Positions 25,700 to 33,778 of a DNA stretch of 64,000 nt are shown piece after piece. Source of the DNA: Deltaproteobacteria bacterium (GTDB lineage Bacteria > Myxococcota_C > UBA6777); contig SBHC01000025.1 in the NCBI GenBank assembly GCA_006226375.1, positions 1-64,000 on the forward strand, given 5' to 3'. The notes below the pieces were generated by a model, which made no database searches, had not been told where the DNA came from, and saw only the letters and a list, made by a program, of their open reading frames with translations. How positions within the stretch are numbered: the first letter of the stretch is position 1; the number at the start of each line of letters is the position of its first letter. The position numbers and the translations under genes were made by a program.

Positions 25700-27007
25700 T
25701 CAGGTGAACATAGGAGCCTGAGATGTTTGACTGGGTGTGAACGTTGGATGAACTTTATTCAAGAAGGTTTCGTTGAGTGCGTAAAGTACAGAGTCAAGAG
25801 CACCTTCAATCCAGGTACGATGGGGATTATAGGCTTCTCCAACAAGACAAAGTTGGTCTCCCAAGAGGGAGGGATTCAGTTGGTAAGGTTTGGCTGCTAG
25901 CTCTCTTTTCTCGGAAAGAGACACCTCTGCACCAGGGTGCTCAAAATGCCAGGCATTCTCGAAAGATTCGACATGTGTATGAAGTGGTTTGGGAATGGAG
26001 TTTGCTACTTCTGGGAGCAATGACTTGAGTGCCTTGACCATCTCGTGCACAGCATCACTCTGGCAACGTGGTAATGTAGCTTGTTTTCCAAACAGACTGG
26101 CTGCAGATCCATCGGCATACGAAACTCGAATGGCTTTGGAGGCCAGTTTGCTTTTTGTTCCAAAGAATTCGACATGAAGTAGTGGGTTGGAATGATCCCA
26201 AATACGTTGAAAGTCAAGAGCGGTCCACCAGGCTGTATCAAACCACATCGTTATGGTTGTTACAGGCACTGGTTTAATTTCGCGTACAAACTTCTGCGCA
26301 TTAAGAAACGTAGGAATGGGCCCTTTGATATTCCTTAATCCAATCGGTGGAACAGCAATGATACAGCGATTGGCTTTGTAGCTTTTCTGAGGGGTGTGAA
26401 TGAGGTATTGGTTGCTGCTTTGCTCCCAACTCAAATAGGTTGCAGGTGTGTTGACAAGCGCCTTTCCACCGCGCTTTACAAAAGATTGTGCCAGCTTGCA
26501 CACGAACTCTGAAAAGCCATTGACAGGAAAGAGATTGGTTGGACTAAAAACATCCTGCTCCCAGAACTCCATATATCGTGAGGGATCTGTGCCTTCAAAG
26601 TCTCCCATAAAGCGAAATCGTTCGGCATTTTGCTCCAACTCCTGGTAGCCTTGAAAAGACTCGAACTCGGCCTCAACGCGTTGGCGATTGAGCACTCTCA
26701 TGTCACGATAAAATGCCGATTCACTCTGCACACCAAGAGTGTCCGCAAGCTCCATGATGAGGCGTTGGGACGGATTGATTCGAACAGGACCTACAGGTAC
26801 AACGGGGAGTTGATTTTGAGCAGAGAGCGGGGTTACGCGGCTTAGACCTTCCCCCGGAGAGTAAGTAACATCCCGGATATTTCCACCGAGAGTAGGCTGA
26901 GATTCCAGCAGAATGATAGAGGCGTCAGGGTTTGCATCTTGCAGTAACTTACAAGCATACAATCCAGCAATCCCGCCTCCAACAACAACATCTGTGCAGT
27001 GAATCAT
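25700..27007 (-). CDS. FAD-dependent amine oxidase-like protein
   Basis: A 435-aa flavoprotein of the monoamine-oxidase/protoporphyrinogen-oxidase superfamily. The N-terminal dinucleotide fold is VVVGGGIAGLYACKLL (residues 7-22), with E35 at the end of the second strand and L-G-G-N-I-R for FAD binding. The C-terminal motif LCLVGEAYNPHRTWIEGALDS corresponds to the second FAD-contact motif. The substrate may be an amine, but this is inferred from family only. AAGGAG precedes ATG 27007. Co-transcription with the SMR exporter downstream could link amine or guanidinium-related oxidation and export, which is speculative. Confidence 0.85.
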   Translation of the reverse strand: MIHCTDVVVGGGIAGLYACKLLQDANPDASIILLESQPTLGGNIRDVTYSPGEGLSRVTPLSAQNQLPVVPVGPVRINPSQRLIMELADTLGVQSESAFYRDMRVLNRQRVEAEFESFQGYQELEQNAERFRFMGDFEGTDPSRYMEFWEQDVFSPTNLFPVNGFSEFVCKLAQSFVKRGGKALVNTPATYLSWEQSSNQYLIHTPQKSYKANRCIIAVPPIGLRNIKGPIPTFLNAQKFVREIKPVPVTTITMWFDTAWWTALDFQRIWDHSNPLLHVEFFGTKSKLASKAIRVSYADGSAASLFGKQATLPRCQSDAVHEMVKALKSLLPEVANSIPKPLHTHVESFENAWHFEHPGAEVSLSEKRELAAKPYQLNPSLLGDQLCLVGEAYNPHRTWIEGALDSVLYALNETFLNKVHPTFTPSQTSQAPMFT

Positions 27008-27154
27008 CGCAGAGCTCTCCTTCCTTGTATCAATGGACTGGATGCTCTGACCAGCAGCAACAAAAGTACCGATTTCCCTGAGACAAGATTCTCACTGCGA
27101 AAACAAGTGGATCATAAAATCGACAGCAAAGAGGAAATTCTTATCTTCCAAGAA

Positions 27155-27194
27155 ATTGCAGACGCTCTGTAATTTCTTGCAGAGTGTCTGCAAT
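27155..27194. terminator. Hairpin between pilin and amine oxidase genes, possible terminator
   Basis: Arms 27155-27169 and 27180-27194 pair over 15 bp with one mismatch and a 10-base loop. A T-run follows on the plus strand and TTTCTT on the minus strand. It would end the minus-strand pilin transcript about 180 bp after the stop codon. Confidence 0.55.
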
Positions 27195-27372
27195 TTTTAA
27201 GAATGCTCCATTTTTGTGTTCCATAGCGAACAATGGAAGAGACCCAGGTTTGACTTCGACAAACTGAGGAGAAAGATGTGCAACGGGTTGATGAGATGCC
27301 ACAAGCTTTGTAGGTGTCTTTTATCCTTTGACCCAAAGAAGGGACAGGGAGGGGATAGGCCATTCCTCTTCC

Positions 27373-27972
27373 TTACTCCAAAGCATTTGTAGTGATCATT
27401 TGTGAACGCTCCACTTCCCCAGTTTGGACATTGACTGTGGCTGTGACGCTGAACGTGGAGCGTGTGTTGTCACAATCAAGATTGCCAAACGCTGAAATCC
27501 AGAACTTTGCTTGAGTTCCAAGGTATCTGCTTTGATACCAATACTGATAATAGTGAGCTCTGTTGATTCCGAATTTGAGCGACTTCCAGGGCTGAACCTC
27601 CCAACGGGAGCTGTCTTTGGTATATTGAGGCTTTCCATTGGATTGGGCAAACATCCCCCCTCCGTTAGAACAAGGCGGAGCTGAGGGCGTTTGTGCATAA
27701 GAGAGGTCCCCGCTTGCTGCAGTCGGTGATTGATGATTGGGGAAGTGCTTAGGGAGAGCGTCTCCAACTGTGTTGCTATGAACGGCATCAAAATAAGCAA
27801 CAGCTCCATCACCGATAGCTTTGATATTCACGGACGCTTCCGAGGTTTTGGACTTTCGTATGAACTTCAAAAAAGCTGGAACTGCCACTGCAGATAGTAT
27901 TCCAATGATCACCACCACTATCATTGTCTCGATCAATGTGAAGCCTTGTTGAGAACGAATCTTTTTAGACAT
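27373..27972 (-). CDS. pilA: Type IV pilin-like protein
   Basis: A 199-aa prepilin. The short basic leader MSKKIRSQQG is followed by F-T-L-I-E-T-M-I-V-V-V-I-I-G-I-L-S-A. Prepilin peptidase would cut after Gly10, and Phe11 would be N-methylated; Glu5 of the mature protein is present. The C-terminal globular domain has two cysteines flanking a Gly/Ser-rich area and a later D-C-D. GGGAG lies upstream of ATG 27972. It could be a major pilin or a pseudopilin; length and C-terminal beta-rich sequence fit Myxococcota PilA-like proteins. A PilB-like ATPase gene is 1.7 kb away on the same strand. AT-rich DNA upstream (27990-28200) likely holds a promoter. Confidence 0.88.
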   Translation of the reverse strand: MSKKIRSQQGFTLIETMIVVVIIGILSAVAVPAFLKFIRKSKTSEASVNIKAIGDGAVAYFDAVHSNTVGDALPKHFPNHQSPTAASGDLSYAQTPSAPPCSNGGGMFAQSNGKPQYTKDSSRWEVQPWKSLKFGINRAHYYQYWYQSRYLGTQAKFWISAFGNLDCDNTRSTFSVTATVNVQTGEVERSQMITTNALE

Positions 27973-28249
27973 GGTATGCTTTCTCCCTTAACCGCAAAAA
28001 TAGAACCCGAACGAAACGTGATACGACACAAACAAACACTGTGTCACTCTCACGTTCATCAGTCTTGCAGATTGTGTGCCATCGTTTCTATGACAGGTAA
28101 CATCCTAGATTGTTAACAAAAAAAACATAATCATATTGCAATGGTTGAGGCGTTTGTTAATCATCCTTAACTCGCTTGTTCACGTTCCTTTATTTTTTTG
28201 TTAACGATCATGAACAACAAGGAGCCCAGCAGTGGTGTAACTTTCTCAA

Positions 28250-28441
28250 ATCGATCGTGTCCTTTTCATCGGGGATACACAGGTCACAGACCCTTTGGAG
28301 TTTTGGTGGAAGGCCAATGATGCACTCCAAGCCACTTTGTTGGATGAGATGGCGCGTCGCCAACCCAAGTGAGTGTTGCACCTTGGAGACATGGTGATAT
28401 GGGGTTTTCATCCCGGTTGTGGAAGCGCTTTGATTGCATAG
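28250..28441 (+). pseudogene. Metallophosphoesterase fragment
   Basis: A plus-strand frame reads V-L-F-I-G-D-T-Q ... L-E-F-W-W-K-A-N-D-A-L-Q, a TGA codon (28370-28372), then V-L-H-L-G-D-M-V-I-W-G in the same frame. These are the first two metal-binding motifs (GD and GDxV) of calcineurin-like phosphoesterases. No start codon is evident, the frame stops at TAG 28439, and the downstream GNH and His motifs are missing. Confidence 0.65.
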
Positions 28442-28491
28442 AGAACCCGCTCGTATGCTCAGGGGCAACTCTCCTTCCTGTCTTGGGCAAG

Positions 28492-29535
28492 TTACTCAAC
28501 GAATGAATCCAGGATTGTGAAGGTAACATTGCAATCGGTGCGCGCCTCGATACTGACGAGGCATCTTTCACCCATTGTATGCATCGGTAGGGTATGCGAG
28601 CAATCAAACTCAGAGATAACAGGAAAAGTTCTTTGTCCAAGAACTTCGGAGACTAACTCATCCAAGCCAAACGGAGCGCCCTGTTGATTTGGCACTTCCA
28701 CTTTGCCCACAACCAGACCCGCAATCACATCAAAGACGCCCATGAGTTGGAGTTGCCTCAAGCTTCTTTCTTCCTGAGACCAGGGCGCTGACATCTCTTC
28801 TATCAATAGAATCTTGCCCTCTAGCTCAGGAAAGTAACCGGTTCCAGCGGAGCTCATGAGTGTGTTCAAATTGGCGACAACGATTTCGCCTTCAACACTG
28901 CCAGGATTTACAACGTTCCAGCCTTTGTTCTCTTTCCACTCTCTCGGAATGTTTTTCCAATCACCGTTGGACCAACTTCTAGAGTGGTTGCTCCATCGCT
29001 TAAAGGGTTCAATCACCCTGGGTTCGTTACAGTTGTTCATCGTAGCATTCAGAAAGGATTGAGTGCTCTCCTCGACACCATCAGGGTGTTCACCAAACCA
29101 CGTCATAAGAGCCGGACCATACAATGTTTTCAGCCCTGCGTATTTGAGTATCGAGAGGTGAAGAGAAGTCACATCGCTGTACCCACAAACTATTTATCTT
29201 TTCTCTCTAATCAGTCCAAAATCCAGGTAGGGGATCAAGCTACTTGAGTTCATCCCTCCTATGGTCGAGAGCAAAGCCTCAACCTCATCATCTCGAATCA
29301 GCTCCATAAACTCTTGCGCTCTATCCTGCGGAGAACCAGAACGATAACCCTGCGACGCCCTCTTTTCGGTTAAGAACCCCAGCTTAACCTTGAAACCAAG
29401 GTTCTCCATATTCTTGATACCATTCTGGAACAATTCTTCATTCACACAGTAGGCAGGAGACGAAGGCGTGAAAACTCCAATCGTAGCGCCCTTCTTGATT
29501 CTGTACGGTTTCAACAAATTCACTCGAATCACCAC
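28492..29535 (-). pseudogene. S66 peptidase (LD-carboxypeptidase/MccF-like) with one in-frame stop
   Basis: The 348-codon frame encodes a complete S66-family serine carboxypeptidase. Members trim murein tetrapeptides (LdcA) or inactivate microcin C7 (MccF). The N-terminal part has G-A-T-I-G-V-F-T-P-S-S-P and S-T-I-G-G-M-N-S. The nucleophile is Ser120 in C-G-Y-S-D-V-T, with a glutamate in L-L-I-E-E-M and a histidine in F-D-C-S-H-T-L-P. A TAA at 29194-29196, codon 114, is the only break; sequence on both sides is in the same frame and full length. A very young pseudogene or a sequencing error would both explain this. Start near GTG 29535 is uncertain. Confidence 0.85.
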
Positions 29536-29628
29536 TGTCGTTTGTTGTAGATTCAGCCAGGGTCTTCAGAGAGTTCAATCAAGCTACCCGGGGTGGAGTC
29601 AGTCTCACAGGACAAGCCTGCCCCCCCA

Positions 29629-30864
29629 TCATGAGCAAGGGAGCGAAGCGTCGCGGTTTCTTTGTGTATGGAGAACAACCTCTTGAAGGGTTGTTTCGCC
29701 TCGCTTCATAGCATCCAAGGCTGAACGCCTCATGCTTGCAACGCCTTCTTCTCGTGCAGCCTGACGAATGTCTTTGGTTGAGGCTCGCCGAAGTATCAGT
29801 TCACGGATTTGAGATGTTACAGGTAAGACCTCAAAGAAGCCAACTCTTCCCTTGTACCCGGACCCCAAACAATCAACACACCCTCTCCCTTTCATTGGCG
29901 TAAATGTATTCAGTTCGTCGGGCACTATCCCTACCGAAAGTACGGAATCGTCCGATTCATCGGCAGGCTCTTTGCATGATGCACAGATGCGGCGACCCAC
30001 ACGTTGCGCGATAACACAAGTCAACGAGTCCGCTACCATATACGACTCCAGGCCCATGTTAAGAAGGCGCGTGTACGTACTCGCGGCGTCATGGGTGTGT
30101 AGCGTTGTCAGAACCTGCATGCCTTGCATTGCAGCTTGCATCGCCAACGTTGAAACTTCAAAATCACGTAGTTCATGAACCAACAGCACATCGGGTCGAC
30201 GGTTCAGATGTGCTCGCAACATAGACGACGCATTAAGCCCTATATCCGGGTGTATAACAGACTGTTCGACACCTTCCAAATAAGCATGTATCGCAACTTC
30301 GATGGTCGCAAACGAACGTTGCGGGTCTTCTTCGTATTGATGTTGCAACAGGGAATACAAGGTCGTGGTTTTGCCTGCAAACGTTGGACCACAAGCTACA
30401 ACAAGACCTTGACGTCTCTGATGCGCCTCCAACAGATCAGCGAGCTGCTTCTCCGAAAGTCCAAGCTCCAGAAGACCAGGCAACCAAGGTCGACTTCGAT
30501 GCAACAGCCGAATCAGGATGGTTTCACCCCAGCGTGTGGGGATCATTGAAATTTGAAAGTCAACGGTTGTGGACTCTATAGACAGAGAGAACAACCCGTC
30601 TTGTGGCAAACGGCGCTCCGCAATGTCGAGTTTCCCAATCACCTTAAGACGAGCCGCCATCGCTGCCTGAAGTTTCTTGGGGGGATGCATGACTTCGGTG
30701 AGCACACCATCCAAGCGATACCGAACACGCAGAATCTTCTCATAGGGCTCGATAAAGATTTCTGTCGCGCGTTTGCGATAGGCATCTTCCAAGATCAAGT
30801 GAACAAGCCGGACAACTGGCCCCTCTGTGTCTGGAGACACCAAAAGCTCCTTCGACTCACTCAT
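29629..30864 (-). CDS. PilB/GspE-like secretion or pilus ATPase, short form
   Basis: A 411-aa hexameric-type ATPase of the type II secretion/type IV pilus family. It starts directly at the N2 domain (VVRLVHLILEDAYRKRATEIFIEP) and lacks the N-terminal MshEN-like domain of full-length PilB (about 560 aa). Walker A is GPTFAGKTTTLY, the Walker B region has VHELRD, and the His box is TTLHTHDA. The zinc tetracysteine is intact (CASC ... CVDC). The Asp box is unusual: T-I-E-V instead of the usual T-I-E-D-P. AGGAAAG precedes ATG 30864, which overlaps the preceding membrane-protein stop by four bases. It may power the nearby pilin, but PilC/PilT partners are not in the window. Confidence 0.86.
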   Translation of the reverse strand: MSESKELLVSPDTEGPVVRLVHLILEDAYRKRATEIFIEPYEKILRVRYRLDGVLTEVMHPPKKLQAAMAARLKVIGKLDIAERRLPQDGLFSLSIESTTVDFQISMIPTRWGETILIRLLHRSRPWLPGLLELGLSEKQLADLLEAHQRRQGLVVACGPTFAGKTTTLYSLLQHQYEEDPQRSFATIEVAIHAYLEGVEQSVIHPDIGLNASSMLRAHLNRRPDVLLVHELRDFEVSTLAMQAAMQGMQVLTTLHTHDAASTYTRLLNMGLESYMVADSLTCVIAQRVGRRICASCKEPADESDDSVLSVGIVPDELNTFTPMKGRGCVDCLGSGYKGRVGFFEVLPVTSQIRELILRRASTKDIRQAAREEGVASMRRSALDAMKRGETTLQEVVLHTQRNRDASLPCS

Positions 30865-31361
30865 GCCGACTTTCCTGCTGACTCTTCGACCCGAAATTGC
30901 TTGAATAGGCCGACGACAAAAAGAACGGTTGCAACCACATACCCAAGAAGCAAGGAGTACATAGCAGGCTGGTTAATGCTGTTGGCTGTCGCTCCGTAAT
31001 AAACAACAACCCCCACCCCTAGAAACAAAGCTTGTGTTATCCACCCGAACCAGTACATGGAGTTGGAGAATAGCTTCAAGAAACGTTCTTTGTTTTCGGG
31101 TGCAAGCCAGTACTCTTTGTTGGGCACACTGACAAGCTCATCCGGTATCTTCCGCATCATGCTCGTGATGCCCACAAACATGAGCCATATCCCACCAAAA
31201 AGAATAAGCCCTACAGCAAGCCACTCTCCTTTGGATGCCCATCGGTCCGCACGGCCAGCAACGCCAAAGTGAATCGCGACCTTCGCAGGCAAGCTTTGGT
31301 ACGATACATAGGTGAGAACGACACCCAGCAATGATAAGACATGAAAGATCCATCGGTTCAT
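30861..31361 (-). CDS. DUF1648/SdpI-like membrane protein
   Basis: A 166-aa protein with four transmembrane segments. The segment L-P-A-K-V-A-I-H-F-G-V-A-G-R-A-D-R-W-A-S-K (residues about 25-45) is the signature of the DUF1648 domain found in SdpI-type immunity and signalling membrane proteins. ATG 31361 is used because GGGGAG lies five bases upstream. Its stop overlaps the ATPase start by four bases, so the two are probably co-translated. There is no evidence for an Sdp-like toxin nearby. Confidence 0.8.
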   Translation of the reverse strand: MNRWIFHVLSLLGVVLTYVSYQSLPAKVAIHFGVAGRADRWASKGEWLAVGLILFGGIWLMFVGITSMMRKIPDELVSVPNKEYWLAPENKERFLKLFSNSMYWFGWITQALFLGVGVVVYYGATANSINQPAMYSLLLGYVVATVLFVVGLFKQFRVEESAGKSA

Positions 31362-31597
31362 CGTCACTCCCCATGCGTTAGCTCAAGCATTCCATCAGGA
31401 CAACTGGCGAAACAAACAACGTCCACATTGTACAGACAGTGTACTCTCTCAAAGAAGGAGCGCAATGATGACTCCGAAGAAGTTTGTGTTTCGACGACCG
31501 CACCCGAGACATCCACGTTCCCTGGACAAAACGGCTCTTTTCCTGCAATATAGTCAACTTCTTTGCTCCCTGAGTAAGTTGCAACACAAGGGATACC

Positions 31598-31945
31598 ATG
31601 GACCGCTTTTTGGGCTGGATGAAAGAGCTACAACACAGACCTGGCAAACTGTCGGGAACAATCGGACTTTGGCTGCTGGGCCAAGGCGAGACGCGTTCGT
31701 ACACCCTGGTGTTGACGGAAGCTGGGGTCGAGTTGAAAGAGCCAGGTCTCCGAACCGCTGACCTCGTCTTGTCAATGAAGGAAGAGCTCTTTCAGTCCTG
31801 GCTGGACGGGACGCTGGACCCGACCTCGGTTCCAAAAGGCTCGTTTCTATGGGATGGAGATGCTGAGCTTTTTGAAGAGCTGGGGTACCGGATGTCAAAT
31901 GCTCCCATGTTACCCCACCAATCCCTGATGAACCTCCACAAGTAA
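31598..31945 (+). CDS. SCP2 sterol-carrier-like small protein
   Basis: A 115-aa protein. The central part reads like an SCP2 sheet-and-helix domain (S-Y-T-L-V-L-T-E-A-G-V-E-L-K ... A-D-L-V-L-S-M-K-E-E-L-F-Q-S-W-L-D-G-T-L-D-P), where the hydrophobic pocket binds lipids. It is somewhat shorter than typical SCP2 domains. AAGGGATACC precedes ATG 31598. The nuclease gene begins 13 bp after its stop, so they are likely in one operon. Confidence 0.68.
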   Translation: MDRFLGWMKELQHRPGKLSGTIGLWLLGQGETRSYTLVLTEAGVELKEPGLRTADLVLSMKEELFQSWLDGTLDPTSVPKGSFLWDGDAELFEELGYRMSNAPMLPHQSLMNLHK

Positions 31946-31958
31946 GAAAAGTAACACC

Positions 31959-32990
31959 ATGAAGATACCCAAACGCTATGCACATCTGGCTGTTGAGTAC
32001 ACAGGGCGACACCTCCAGAACTTTCGTGAAGGTGATAACAAAGCTGTCAACATTGAGAAAGCCCAGGATTTCTCTGAGGTGGAGCAATCTTCGATGCAAA
32101 GCTTCTTTGAAGAGGCCAGCAGCCTGGAGGGATTAAACAACAGTCCGGGTGTACAGTTCGACGAACTCAAAGCCACCTTACGAAACCTGCACAGCGAGCT
32201 AAAAGCCGTGGATCTCAACAACGATGGGATCGACGAAGCTGAGCGGGCTAACATGTCGAAAGCAGGCCAGGCAGCCATGCAGTTGGCTGAACACATGATG
32301 ACGCAAGAGCCAACCCAGACTATGGCGGTGGAAGCGCTCGATGGACTCAGCCCCGAAGAGGTCGTCGCCACGGTGCGCAACGCAAGCGTGGACCACGTTG
32401 AATTGGGATACGATGTAGCCCGTGCGATCATGTTTGCTCACATTGACAACCAGGAAGGTACGGTGCAGGAGGTCTACACCAACAAGTCTGAGGCGGTGGT
32501 GGGTGTACCTGAAACCAATGTGATGAACACAGAACACACCTGGCCCAAATCGCGCGGCGTAAAGGACACTCCTGCAATATCAGACCTGCATCATCTCTTC
32601 CCCACAGACCAGGCTGCCAACGCAAAGCGAGCTAGCTATCCGTTTGGTATCGTCGAAAAAGTGCTTTGGAGCGGAGCCAGCTCCAAACTTGGCACCAATG
32701 ACAAAGGTCACATCGTGTTTGAGCCGCCACCAGAACACAGAGGCAACATCGCCCGAGCTTTGTTCTATGTTGCAACTGTCTACGATCTGGAGCTGTTGGA
32801 AGGCGAGCCCGAGATCCTTCTGCAATGGAACAACGAAGATCCGGTGGATGCCAATGAACGCAAACGAAACGACGACATCTCCCGGTTTCAGAAAAATCGC
32901 AACCCTTTCATCGACCATCCAGAGTTGGCCGAAGCCATCGCCTCCGCCCTACCCACTCGTCCTGTTCCAGCGAAGATGTTTGCCAACTGA
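31959..32990 (+). CDS. Endonuclease I-like nuclease with N-terminal EF-hand-like region
   Basis: A 343-aa protein. The C-terminal domain is of the endonuclease I (EndA/NucM, beta-beta-alpha metal finger) family: N-T-E-H-T-W-P-K-S-R-G at residues 190-200 with catalytic His193, and D-L-H-H-L-F-P-T at 209-216 coordinating magnesium. Unlike classical EndA, which is a secreted periplasmic DNase, this protein has no signal peptide. Instead it has an approximately 160-residue helical N-terminus with an EF-hand-like loop D-L-N-N-D-G-I-D-E-A-E (residues 85-95). The extension might regulate activity through calcium or direct export by another route. Start ATG 31959 follows the SCP2-like gene. Confidence 0.85.
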   Translation: MKIPKRYAHLAVEYTGRHLQNFREGDNKAVNIEKAQDFSEVEQSSMQSFFEEASSLEGLNNSPGVQFDELKATLRNLHSELKAVDLNNDGIDEAERANMSKAGQAAMQLAEHMMTQEPTQTMAVEALDGLSPEEVVATVRNASVDHVELGYDVARAIMFAHIDNQEGTVQEVYTNKSEAVVGVPETNVMNTEHTWPKSRGVKDTPAISDLHHLFPTDQAANAKRASYPFGIVEKVLWSGASSKLGTNDKGHIVFEPPPEHRGNIARALFYVATVYDLELLEGEPEILLQWNNEDPVDANERKRNDDISRFQKNRNPFIDHPELAEAIASALPTRPVPAKMFAN

Positions 32991-33259
32991 TAGCTTACCT
33001 GCGTTTTCTGCCCAACCGACATTCGCGGCTCCTCATCCGATAGAACACTGCAACCTGAGACTCTAAACGGTGTTCCTTCAGAGACACACGTCCCCATAAG
33101 CTCTGTCCCCGTCAGCAACCACCAGACAAGATGACCCGGCTCTCACGCTCCCAAAAACCACAACAATTCAGCGCGATAGAACGTTCTCCCAGAATGGAAC
33201 GAGGTTTGAATTGTAAGCAAGACAAACAATGCTGAGACTCAACCCGGTGGGAGCAAATC

Positions 33260-33727
33260 ATGACCAGGCAATCTTTCATTTGTACGTTAGTCGTCCTGAG
33301 TTGGCTTGGATGGATGCCCTGCCTATGCCAAGCTCACAAACAAGAAGTCTTTTCCAAGAATGAAACTGTCCTTTCCCACGTTGCCCAGGACTCTCAGGCG
33401 ACGAACTTGGTCGTGACACATCACCCAGGATTGACGTATTGGAAGCGCCTCGGTCAACAAGTCTTTGGCGTCGCTTCCAGCTTAGGCGGGATCACCGGCT
33501 CCACCTATGTATTGGTAGCAACGATGCTCCAGACCTCCCTGGGACAAGCCCATTGGGCCACAACCATCGCGATGCTCTCACTCCAAGGGCTTGTGATGGG
33601 AATGGGAATGAAAGGCTTGTTTTTGACGCTGAAGCACAAAAACGCCAGCATCGTTGTTCAACCCGACCTCAAGATTGGAAGCGAGGGAGAGTGGCAACCT
33701 GGGTTCCTAGTCTCTCTCTCCATCTGA
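33260..33727 (+). CDS. Exported small membrane-associated protein
   Basis: A 155-aa protein with a signal peptide (cleavage near C-Q-A, residues 23-25) and two glycine-rich hydrophobic stretches in the centre (about 67-92 and 97-120). The C-terminus ends V-S-L-S-I. GGTGGGAG lies upstream of ATG 33260. No family recognised. It faces the CocE-like gene, with 51 bp between stops. Confidence 0.68.
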   Translation: MTRQSFICTLVVLSWLGWMPCLCQAHKQEVFSKNETVLSHVAQDSQATNLVVTHHPGLTYWKRLGQQVFGVASSLGGITGSTYVLVATMLQTSLGQAHWATTIAMLSLQGLVMGMGMKGLFLTLKHKNASIVVQPDLKIGSEGEWQPGFLVSLSI

Positions 33728-33778
33728 GACACGAAACAAAGGGATCCGTAGAACACATGATGGGAACGTCTCTGCGGT

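Noticed and set aside
31378-31600. Protein-like minus-strand frame (I-P-C-V-A-T-Y-S-G-S-K-E-V-D-Y) between the SdpI-like and SCP2-like genes
   Set aside because: No start codon, overlaps the SCP2-like gene start, no recognisable family.
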